Shown here one piece after another: positions 16,470-23,936 of a DNA stretch of 55,907 bases. Position 1 is the first letter of the stretch, and each line of letters opens with the position of its first letter. The position numbers and the translations under genes are program-made. Source of the stretch: Sunxiuqinia dokdonensis (lineage in GTDB: Bacteria; Bacteroidota; Bacteroidia; Bacteroidales; Prolixibacteraceae); contig NZ_LGIA01000173.1 of the NCBI RefSeq assembly GCF_001270965.1, positions 1-55,907 on the forward strand. The letters run 5' to 3'. The notes beneath the pieces were generated by a model that saw only the letters and a list, made by a program, of their open reading frames with translations, was not told where the DNA came from and made no database searches.

Positions 16470-16477
16470 CAAAATTA
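16470..16477 (-). promoter_or_regulatory. Minus-7 box of the wbpE-like operon (TAATTTTG)
   Basis: Perfect TAnnTTTG match on the minus strand, 53 bp before the aminotransferase start. No clear minus-33 partner. It lies in the divergent gap shared with the GT2 gene. Confidence 0.5.
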
Positions 16478-16539
16478 TTGGATGCGTTGAATTCCGGGTT
16501 TAAAGCGATTTGCTACCTTTACAAAGTTAATTTATTGGA

Positions 16540-17436
16540 ATGGTCAGCATAATTGTGTGTACATACAATCGGGAAAAGTTCATTGGTCATTGTTTGAGAT
16601 CTATAGCAGCGCAGACAGCTCATTCGAATGAGTTTGAACTGGTTTTTGTTGATAATAATTCTACCGACCAAACTGCGGCAATATTTTCAGAATTTAAAAG
16701 GACAAATCCCCGGATTCATTGTCGTTATGTTTTGGAAGAAAGCCAAGGACTATCATATGCTAGAAATCGGGGAATCAAAGAGTCGAAAGGGGAGGTAATT
16801 GCTTTTTTGGATGATGATGCTATTGCAGGCAAAGATTATGTAAGGTATTTGATTGATGATTTTTTAAATTCCCCTTGCTTGGCTGGTGGAGGTAAAATTA
16901 TCCCCTATTGGGAAGACGAGAGACCTGCCTGGATGGGGCGTTTTCTTCTACCATTGGTGTCAGTAATTGATCTCGGTGATCAGCAAAGAATATTTCGCGG
17001 GGCGAAGTATCCAATCGGGGCAAACATGTTTTTTAAACGGATAGTTTTCGACCGCTTTGGGGAATTCAATACAGAGCTTGGGAGGATGGGAAGGAATTTG
17101 ATGGGAGGAGAAGAGAAGGAACTCTTCAACCGCATTCGGAAAGCTGGTGAGGAGATCTGTTATTTTCCTTCGATTAGCGTACATCATATAATTCCGGCTG
17201 AACGTACAACAACAGAGTTTATAAAGGCTCAGGCCATAGGTATTGGAGTAAGCGAACGAACCAGGACAAATTATAGGGGATTGGCTTATTCAAACCGCTT
17301 GTTTTTGGAGCTTTTAAAGTGGGGAGCAACGGGTCTGATTGCGATGGGCTATCTCGTAAGATTTCAGCGCAGAAAGGCAATGATGCTAGTTCAATTCAGG
17401 CTCTGGGTTACCAGGGGATTATTAAATAAAGTGTAA
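16540..17436 (+). CDS. GT2 glycosyltransferase
   Basis: A 298-residue GT-A fold glycosyltransferase (MVSIIVCTYNREKFIGHCL, FVDNNSTDQT, ARNRGIKES, AFLDDDAIAG for the metal-binding DxD) with a short hydrophobic C-terminal segment. It lacks a signal peptide and probably works at the cytoplasmic face on a lipid-linked glycan. It is the first gene of a five-gene operon with nonulosonic acid genes; the next gene begins 3 bp after its stop. The linkage made is unknown. Confidence 0.9.
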   Translation: MVSIIVCTYNREKFIGHCLRSIAAQTAHSNEFELVFVDNNSTDQTAAIFSEFKRTNPRIHCRYVLEESQGLSYARNRGIKESKGEVIAFLDDDAIAGKDYVRYLIDDFLNSPCLAGGGKIIPYWEDERPAWMGRFLLPLVSVIDLGDQQRIFRGAKYPIGANMFFKRIVFDRFGEFNTELGRMGRNLMGGEEKELFNRIRKAGEEICYFPSISVHHIIPAERTTTEFIKAQAIGIGVSERTRTNYRGLAYSNRLFLELLKWGATGLIAMGYLVRFQRRKAMMLVQFRLWVTRGLLNKV

Positions 17437-17439
17437 AAC

Positions 17440-18312
17440 ATGATGCTTGATTTTCTTTTGTGGGTTCAACGATTTGCTCAGAATTTATCGAAGTCATTGT
17501 CTTCGGTGGTGAAGATTTTGGTTTTGAGCAAGAAACCGAAAACGATGGTGAAACGATCGAACGATGAAGCTGTTATTTTAGCTAACGGTCCTTCATTAGA
17601 TACAATGATTGAGGAAAGTATTGATTTCTTAAACGACAAAGATCTCGTTTGTGTCAATCATTTCCCATCGACTGAATATTTTGAGCGATTAAAACCACGG
17701 TATTTGATTTCATCAGCACCTGATCTATGGAGAGACGACATTGAACCATTTTACATGAGACAGAGTGACAACTTGTTTGAAACGCTTTCCCGAAAAACGA
17801 CATGGGACCTGATATTTTACTTCCCATTTGAAGCTCGAAAGTATAAGAGATGGCAGTCATTTTTGGAAAAAAACTCATTAATTAAAATTGTTTATTACAA
17901 CACAACTCCGATAGAAGGATGGAAACCTTTTAGACACTGGTGTTTTAGGCATAACCTAGGAATGCCCAGGCCACATAATGTTTTAATCCCATCTATTTTT
18001 TTGTTGATTAACAGTGGTTATCGAAAAATCTATCTTTGGGGAGCCGACCATTCCTGGTTAAAAGACATATCGGTTGATGAGCAAAATAACGCATTGATCA
18101 ATCAAAAGCATTTTTACGACGAGCATACCTCGGTCGCGCGTCCTTTGGACTGGAAGGGTGTTGGCGCTCGTAAGCTGCACGAAATTTTGTATAAATTTAT
18201 GACAGCTTTTGCGAGCTATTTTGTAATCGATGAATACGCTAAAAGCAGAAACGTACGTATCATTAACAAGACAAAAGGATCATTTATCGATGCTTTTGAA
18301 AGGGAGAATTAG
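17440..18312 (+). CDS. GT42-like candidate sialyltransferase
   Basis: A 290-residue protein. ILANGPSLD (residues 46-54), VNHF (72-75) and SGYRKIYLWGADHSW (192-206) occur in the same order as GNGPSL, CNQF and GYKEIYLSGIDF in Campylobacter-type GT42 sialyltransferases. The N-terminal 35 residues are basic and amphipathic, possibly membrane-associating. The neighbours are a sialic acid synthase 2 bp downstream and a CMP-sialic acid synthetase after it, so a transferase for the CMP-sugar is expected here. The main alternative is the DUF115/MptE-like family, which shares the GxGPSL loop. Family assignment is from motif resemblance only. Confidence 0.62.
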   Translation: MMLDFLLWVQRFAQNLSKSLSSVVKILVLSKKPKTMVKRSNDEAVILANGPSLDTMIEESIDFLNDKDLVCVNHFPSTEYFERLKPRYLISSAPDLWRDDIEPFYMRQSDNLFETLSRKTTWDLIFYFPFEARKYKRWQSFLEKNSLIKIVYYNTTPIEGWKPFRHWCFRHNLGMPRPHNVLIPSIFLLINSGYRKIYLWGADHSWLKDISVDEQNNALINQKHFYDEHTSVARPLDWKGVGARKLHEILYKFMTAFASYFVIDEYAKSRNVRIINKTKGSFIDAFEREN

Positions 18313-18314
18313 AA

Positions 18315-19196
18315 ATGGATAAAGAAGTTTATAAACCGGCAAGGGTGATCGCTGAAATTGGGTGCAATCACAAGGGTGATATGGAAATCGCCAAGGAAAT
18401 GATTCGGATGGCTAAGATATTTTGCAATGCCCATATTGTAAAATTTCAGAAGCGAAATAATAAAGAGCTGCTGACGGAAGAACAATACAATGCACCGCAC
18501 CCAAACCCGGCAAATGCATATGGTCAGACTTACGGAGAACATCGCGAGTTTCTGGAATTCTCCTTTCAGCAGCATGCTGAGCTAAAAGCTTATTGTGAAG
18601 AAATGGGAATTGAATACTCGACTTCAGTTTGGGACTTGACTTCGGCCAAAGAGATAAACTCAATTAAGCCTCGAATGATTAAGATTCCTTCAGCATGCAA
18701 CAATCATTTTGAGATGTTGGAATGGTTATGTGACCATTTCTCCGGTGAAATACATGTTTCAACCGGAATGACAACAAAGCCGGAGGTTGAAGAAATCGTG
18801 CGGTTGTTTGAAAAAAAGGGCAGAAATCAGGATGTTGTGCTTTATAGCTGCACCTCCGGTTATCCAGTTCCCTTTGAAGATATTTGTTTGCTGGATATAA
18901 CCAGTATGAAAGAAAAATATGGGCATCGCGTGAAAGAGATTGGATTCTCCGGTCACCATCTTGGAATTGCCGTGGATATGGCTGCTTATGTGTTGGGGGC
19001 AAGCTATATTGAAAGGCATTATACACTTGATCGGACTTGGAAAGGGACTGATCATGCCGCATCTCTTGAGCCACAGGGCGTGCGGAAGTTGGTTCGTGAT
19101 CTGGAAGCGGTCAGAAAATCTTTGACTCACAAGCATGAAGATATATTGGATATCGAAAAAGTTCAGCGGCAAAAACTAAAATATAAAAAGTCATGA
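18315..19196 (+). CDS. neuB: NeuB-family nonulosonic acid synthase without SAF domain
   Basis: A 293-residue TIM-barrel synthase that condenses phosphoenolpyruvate with a hexosamine derivative. Family features include VIAEIGCNHKGDMEIAKEMI, VKFQKR, MIKIPSACN, VSTGMTT and GFSGHHLGIAVDMAAYVLGA. The usual NeuB is about 345 residues with a C-terminal antifreeze-like (SAF) domain; here the protein ends shortly after the barrel. The next gene carries a HAD phosphatase, so the product may be a 9-phosphate (Neu5Ac-9-P or KDN-9-P). It starts just after the GT42-like gene and overlaps the next gene by 4 bp. Confidence 0.88.
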   Translation: MDKEVYKPARVIAEIGCNHKGDMEIAKEMIRMAKIFCNAHIVKFQKRNNKELLTEEQYNAPHPNPANAYGQTYGEHREFLEFSFQQHAELKAYCEEMGIEYSTSVWDLTSAKEINSIKPRMIKIPSACNNHFEMLEWLCDHFSGEIHVSTGMTTKPEVEEIVRLFEKKGRNQDVVLYSCTSGYPVPFEDICLLDITSMKEKYGHRVKEIGFSGHHLGIAVDMAAYVLGASYIERHYTLDRTWKGTDHAASLEPQGVRKLVRDLEAVRKSLTHKHEDILDIEKVQRQKLKYKKS

Positions 19197-20350
19197 GTGT
19201 GATTGCTTTTGTTCCGGTGCGTAAAGGAAGTAAATCGATTAAAGGTAAAAACATAAAGTCGCTACATGGAAAACCATTGGTTTATTGGGTTTTGAAAGCC
19301 TTGGACGAATGTGTTGGGATTGATCAGGTTATTTTGGCAACCGACGGAGATGAAATTGCCGAGGTGGTCAACGACTTTGGCTTTGAAAAGGTTCAGATAT
19401 ACAGGCGGGAACCTCAAAATGCATCAGACACAGCTTCCACCGAATCAGTCATGCTGGAATTTATTGAAAACGAAAAACTTAACTGTGATGACATTTTTAT
19501 TTTGGCCCAGGCAACTTCTCCATTTACTAAGTCAGAACATTTTGGTGAAGCGATCGCTCAGTATCGTGAGTCCGGCGTTGACAGTTTATTATCGGTAGTC
19601 AAGCAGAAAAGGTTTTACTGGAATCTGGAAGGTAAGCCTTTGAATTATGATTTTAAATGTCGCCCACGGAGACAGGATTTTGATGGCATGTTTATGGAAA
19701 ATGGCGCTTTCTATATTTCAGCGGTCGGCAAAATTCTGGCATCAGAAAACCGTTTGAGTGGAACGATCGCCACCTATGAAATGCCCGAATATACTGGTTT
19801 GGAGTTGGACGAAGAAGTGGATTGGGATCTGGCCGAAGTACTGATGAGAAAATATCACAAGATTCGTCGTAATTCTGATGTTTCAGATATTAAACTTGTT
19901 TTATCAGATGTTGACGGGGTGCTGACTGACGCAGGAATGTATTATTCTGAAATGGGCGACGAGCTAAAAAAGTTTAATACTTACGATGGCATGGCCTTTA
20001 AGCTGTTCAAAGAGAAGGGCATCAAAGTTGGGATCATTACTTCCGAAGACTGCCAGTTAAATCGAAGAAGAGCCGATAAACTCAAACTGGATTATCAATT
20101 TCATGGCGTACGAGATAAGCTGGCTGTTGTCCAAAAGCTCATCAATGAATTAGGCCTTTCCCTCTCCGAGGTAACTTACATCGGAGATGATATTAACGAT
20201 ATTGAAGTGCTTGAAAACGTTGGCATAGCAGCCTGCCCGGCAAACGCGCGTCCGGAAGTGCTTGGTGTGCCGGGAATCGTTCAGTTAAAAAGCAGCGGCG
20301 GAGAGGGAGCAATCCGAGAACTTTATGAACTCATCAATCAAAGTCTATGA
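19193..20350 (+). CDS. neuA: CMP-nonulosonate cytidylyltransferase fused to HAD phosphatase (NeuA-KdsC type)
   Basis: A 385-residue two-domain enzyme. Residues 1-225 are a CMP-sialic acid synthetase (AFVPVRKGSKSIKGKNIKSL, ILATDGDEIA, LAQATSPFT). Residues about 233-385 are a KdsC-like HAD phosphatase (LSDVDGVLTD, GIITSED, YIGDDINDIEVL). The two halves fit a route in which NeuB makes a 9-phosphate, the HAD half removes it and the first half activates the sugar with CTP. It overlaps both neighbours by 4 bp (ATGA), showing tight coupling. Whether the sugar is Neu5Ac, KDN or another nonulosonate is not decidable; no NeuC-type epimerase is in the window. Confidence 0.9.
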   Translation: MSVIAFVPVRKGSKSIKGKNIKSLHGKPLVYWVLKALDECVGIDQVILATDGDEIAEVVNDFGFEKVQIYRREPQNASDTASTESVMLEFIENEKLNCDDIFILAQATSPFTKSEHFGEAIAQYRESGVDSLLSVVKQKRFYWNLEGKPLNYDFKCRPRRQDFDGMFMENGAFYISAVGKILASENRLSGTIATYEMPEYTGLELDEEVDWDLAEVLMRKYHKIRRNSDVSDIKLVLSDVDGVLTDAGMYYSEMGDELKKFNTYDGMAFKLFKEKGIKVGIITSEDCQLNRRRADKLKLDYQFHGVRDKLAVVQKLINELGLSLSEVTYIGDDINDIEVLENVGIAACPANARPEVLGVPGIVQLKSSGGEGAIRELYELINQSL

Positions 20351-22389
20351 AAAAATGCATTATTTGTGATGAGGCAGTAGTTGAACAATCCTTTACTTCG
20401 AGGAATAATAAAAATTTACAATTATTTTGCTGTTCTAATTGTGGGCATTGTGCCCAAGCCATTGAAGACTATTCTGATATTTATTCAGATGGGACATTCA
20501 CAAAGATAGCCAGAGCTGAATCTGATAGATTTCCATCTAAAAATAAAATTGAAGAGCTTGATCGAAGAGCTTTTAAAAGGTTTCGGTATTATAAGTCGAT
20601 CATTAATAAGAATTCACGTGGGATTGATGTAGGCAGTTCAATTGGTTCATTTGTCCATCTCCTTAGATTATATGGTTGCTACGCCGATGGTCTGGAGCCA
20701 GATCCTGACTATTGCCGGTTTTCTGAGCAACAATATGGATTTGAGCAGTACAACTTATTGATGGAGGATTTTGTTCCGTCTGAGCCTTATGATATTGTGT
20801 TCTCCTTTCACGTTATAGAGCATGTTGAAGACCCTCATTCGTTTGTTGCCAGGATTAAATCGATTTTGAAAAATGAAGGAACATTGGTACTCCAATGCCC
20901 TTCAATGGAAATCAAAAGTTTTGGCAATATTCAGCAAACAATTTGGGAGCCTCATATCCATTATTTCAATGCTGCTTCCATGTACTTTTTATTGTCGGCC
21001 TATTTCTCAGATATAGAAATTGGCTATTATGAAGAAGGGCTCACAGTCATTGCAAAGAATGCTGAAGTAGCTGGTTTCGATGGGAAGGTACTTGAGCGGT
21101 ATAAAAGGCAGGCACGTTTTGTTTCAGGCATGGTTGAAGGGTTTCCCAGGCTGAAATGGAATAACCATTTGAGAAAGTTAAGGGATCTGGCAATTCAATC
21201 CATTCTGGAGAAGGGAGCGGTAAAAGAGCGTCTGAGTAAGGGAATTAGATTAGGACACTATAAAATCAAAGAATACAATTATTTAAAAAATGAACGGGGA
21301 AACGGGAAAGATCGGATTGTGCACATCACCAATTATAAAGGGTGGGGTAATAATGCCGGAGATATTGTACTTTCCAGTTGTGTCCGGTCAGCAATTTCAA
21401 ATGATAAACAAACAAACGATTTAGGGTTTAATATCCATAGCCTTGGTGAGAAGGTCAACCAGCAACTGATCAATGAAATCAACCGCTCAAAATTCTTGCT
21501 CATCGGAGGAGGTGGACTTTTCCTCCCCGATACCAATCAAAACTCCGTTTCGGGATGGCAATGGGCAGTCAGTAAACAGCAACTGGATGAGATTCACGTG
21601 CCGGTTGTTCTCTATGCTATCGGTTACAATTATTTCCCCGGACAAACGCCAAATAATCTTTTTGTAGAAAACTTAAACCATATAATTGGCAAATCAGACT
21701 TTGTAGGCATTCGAAACACAGGTAGTATCGAATCGGTAAAAGGATTATTGTCCAGTGATATCGATGTGAATAAAATTCATTTTCAACCGTGTCCTACAAC
21801 GCTCATTCGAAAGCTTGTCAAAGGTCTTGGCCCCAAAACAACATCACGGAATGTAGCTGTCAATATTGCCTTTGACCGGTATGAAAAACGGTTTGGCGAT
21901 AAAATTTATCAGATACTTTATCAAATAACCAAAGCGTTGAAACGACTCGAGGAACGATCGTACAACATTTACAATGTTTGCCATTTAGCGATTGATGAAA
22001 AAGCTGAAATTGTTTTTGATCGGGTCGGATTGAACTATAAAACCGTTCGGCTTCATCATATGCTTCCCAACGACATCTATAATTTCTATAACAATATGGA
22101 GGTGGTCATGGGTATGCGTGGTCATGCTCAAATGATTCCTTTTGGGATCAATACGAAGATCATAACCTTAGGCACACATGATAAAATGAAATGGTTTCTC
22201 GAGGATATCAATATGCTTGATGTGTATATCGATGTGAATTCATCAGAGGATCTTTGTGCTGAGATTTTGGAAAAATTTGAGTACACAGTTTCAGAAAGCG
22301 ACCAAATCCATGATAGAATAATTACCGAGCAGGAAAAGTTATTTGAGGTTACTGCGATGAATCTAGAAGTGATTTCGGAATTAATATAG
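20347..22389 (+). CDS. Fusion of zinc-finger class I methyltransferase and polysaccharide pyruvyl transferase
   Basis: A 680-residue protein. The N-terminus has a four-cysteine zinc site (C4, C7, C29, C32), followed by an SAM-dependent methyltransferase domain (about 60-270; GIDVGSSIGSFVHLL, FSFHVIEHVEDP). Residues about 320-670 match the polysaccharide pyruvyl transferase family (NYKGWGNNAGDIVL, LLIGGGGLF, VLYAIGYNYFPG, VVMGMRGHAQMIPF). Together they suggest tailoring of the operon's glycan by methylation and a ketal pyruvate or related modification. The family also includes members of other function. It ends the operon and is convergent with the flippase gene 7 bp away. Confidence 0.85.
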   Translation: MKKCIICDEAVVEQSFTSRNNKNLQLFCCSNCGHCAQAIEDYSDIYSDGTFTKIARAESDRFPSKNKIEELDRRAFKRFRYYKSIINKNSRGIDVGSSIGSFVHLLRLYGCYADGLEPDPDYCRFSEQQYGFEQYNLLMEDFVPSEPYDIVFSFHVIEHVEDPHSFVARIKSILKNEGTLVLQCPSMEIKSFGNIQQTIWEPHIHYFNAASMYFLLSAYFSDIEIGYYEEGLTVIAKNAEVAGFDGKVLERYKRQARFVSGMVEGFPRLKWNNHLRKLRDLAIQSILEKGAVKERLSKGIRLGHYKIKEYNYLKNERGNGKDRIVHITNYKGWGNNAGDIVLSSCVRSAISNDKQTNDLGFNIHSLGEKVNQQLINEINRSKFLLIGGGGLFLPDTNQNSVSGWQWAVSKQQLDEIHVPVVLYAIGYNYFPGQTPNNLFVENLNHIIGKSDFVGIRNTGSIESVKGLLSSDIDVNKIHFQPCPTTLIRKLVKGLGPKTTSRNVAVNIAFDRYEKRFGDKIYQILYQITKALKRLEERSYNIYNVCHLAIDEKAEIVFDRVGLNYKTVRLHHMLPNDIYNFYNNMEVVMGMRGHAQMIPFGINTKIITLGTHDKMKWFLEDINMLDVYIDVNSSEDLCAEILEKFEYTVSESDQIHDRIITEQEKLFEVTAMNLEVISELI

Positions 22390-22396
22390 CTGGTAT

Positions 22397-23872
22397 TTAG
22401 TGGTTGAAAAGCTGAAGGCCTTTCTTGATTAATTTCTGAACCTCTTCAGATATTGGGAGAAAAATGAAAAATAATACTGATGTAAAGACAATTATAACTC
22501 CCCGGATAACAATATCAAATATAAGCTCTTGTCGAGGAATAGTGGCTAACAGGAAATACAATCCGGTAAAAAACACAGCCACCACCACAAACTTATAGTT
22601 GAACGGCTGAAGTTTGTACTTCCAGAATAAAAATACAAACCGCATCAGGTTGTTGAGCAGCAAGGCCGAAGCAATGGCAATGGCCGCCCCGGTAATGCCC
22701 CAGATTGGAATCAGAATGTACAGCAGAAAAACGGACATCAGGATTAAGCTGACAATAAAATACAAGGCCACTTTGTAATATTTTGAATAGCTGATGATCA
22801 GTCCGTTTGCTCCCGTCGCCATATCAAACAAATAGCCCAGCCCAACAAAAAAGATCACCCATTTCGATTGCAGGTAATCTTCTCCCAGAATGATGAGGAT
22901 GTTATCGATGTTGGCCCAAATGCCCAAAAACAGGAAGCCGCCAATAATAAACTGATTGATACAACTTTTGTAATAGATTGATTTGATTTGTGACAGGTCA
23001 TTTTTTTTCCAGGCGTCGGCCACCAAGGTGCCAGCTATTTTCAGCAGCGGACGCGACGGAATTACGACCAGCGTACCAAAATAAAAAGCGATGGTGTAAA
23101 CGCCCGTATTGGATAAATCCAGGAGCTGGTTAATGAAGATCTTATCAATATTAAAAACAAAGATGGAGCCTAAACTTGCAAGAACACTGTACAGCGCCAC
23201 GCTCCAGATTTCCTTTTTTAGTTTTTGGTCAATAAAATTCAACTGGGGTCGAAAGCTGATCTCTTTTCTTTTCAACAAAAAGAAAAACAAAAACAAGCCT
23301 TTTAAACAAAGCACCAGCGTGAAAGCCAGAATTAATTGATGGAGGTTGATAAGCTGGATGGCAAACAAAATTACAAGGACAAACAACAGCAGCCGTTGCA
23401 AAAACTCCTGGAAGAAGGTGCCCGTAACGGCATCATAAAGTAGCCGGTTGTAAGTGTCCAGAAAAATGAAAGCCATGGAAAAGAAGGTCAGCGGAACGAG
23501 CAGATGCACGTATTGGGCAAACAAGGCCGATTTTTCCAGGTTGCTTTCAACCAGCAGCGGTTTCAACCAATAGTAGGCTGCCAGAAACACGGCAAAGCCG
23601 ACGATAAAAACCAGCGCCGCGACAAACAAAAATCCGTTGTGTTTATTTTGAGTATCTCTGAAATAAGGAAACAGGCGCGAGGTGACCCCTTGAAAGCCCA
23701 GCAAAAAAAGCTGCCCGGTTAATGCGGCATAGGCAGCCAGCAATCCAAACAGTCCAACGAGCTCGGTGGTCAGGTATTCGGTGTACAAATAAGTGGTGGT
23801 GACAAAACCAATGATCACACCTACGTACGACCAAATACTTCCCTTGATGGATTGTTTGATGATGATTCCCAT
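22397..23872 (-). CDS. Wzx-like oligosaccharide flippase
   Basis: A 491-residue MATE/MOP-superfamily membrane protein with about 14 membrane segments, of the polysaccharide biosynthesis (Wzx/RfbX) type. It starts MGIIIKQSIKGSIWSYVGVI, a typical beginning for this family. It probably moves the lipid-linked repeat unit made by the neighbouring glycan genes across the inner membrane. It is on the opposite strand to the nonulosonate operon and diverges from the YfhO-like gene. No Wzy polymerase is recognised nearby. Confidence 0.88.
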   Translation of the reverse strand: MGIIIKQSIKGSIWSYVGVIIGFVTTTYLYTEYLTTELVGLFGLLAAYAALTGQLFLLGFQGVTSRLFPYFRDTQNKHNGFLFVAALVFIVGFAVFLAAYYWLKPLLVESNLEKSALFAQYVHLLVPLTFFSMAFIFLDTYNRLLYDAVTGTFFQEFLQRLLLFVLVILFAIQLINLHQLILAFTLVLCLKGLFLFFFLLKRKEISFRPQLNFIDQKLKKEIWSVALYSVLASLGSIFVFNIDKIFINQLLDLSNTGVYTIAFYFGTLVVIPSRPLLKIAGTLVADAWKKNDLSQIKSIYYKSCINQFIIGGFLFLGIWANIDNILIILGEDYLQSKWVIFFVGLGYLFDMATGANGLIISYSKYYKVALYFIVSLILMSVFLLYILIPIWGITGAAIAIASALLLNNLMRFVFLFWKYKLQPFNYKFVVVAVFFTGLYFLLATIPRQELIFDIVIRGVIIVFTSVLFFIFLPISEEVQKLIKKGLQLFNH

Positions 23873-23900
23873 GAATGTCGGATTGAGAAAATTATTTCCT

Positions 23901-23908
23901 TACTTTTG
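23901..23908 (+). promoter_or_regulatory. Minus-7 box (TACTTTTG) before the YfhO-like gene
   Basis: Perfect TAnnTTTG match 29 bp before the chosen ATG. The long open frame beginning at 23793 would start upstream of this promoter and inside the divergent flippase gene, which argues for the later start. Confidence 0.6.
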
Positions 23909-23936
23909 TTTCAATTTGAAAATTGATAACTCTCAA

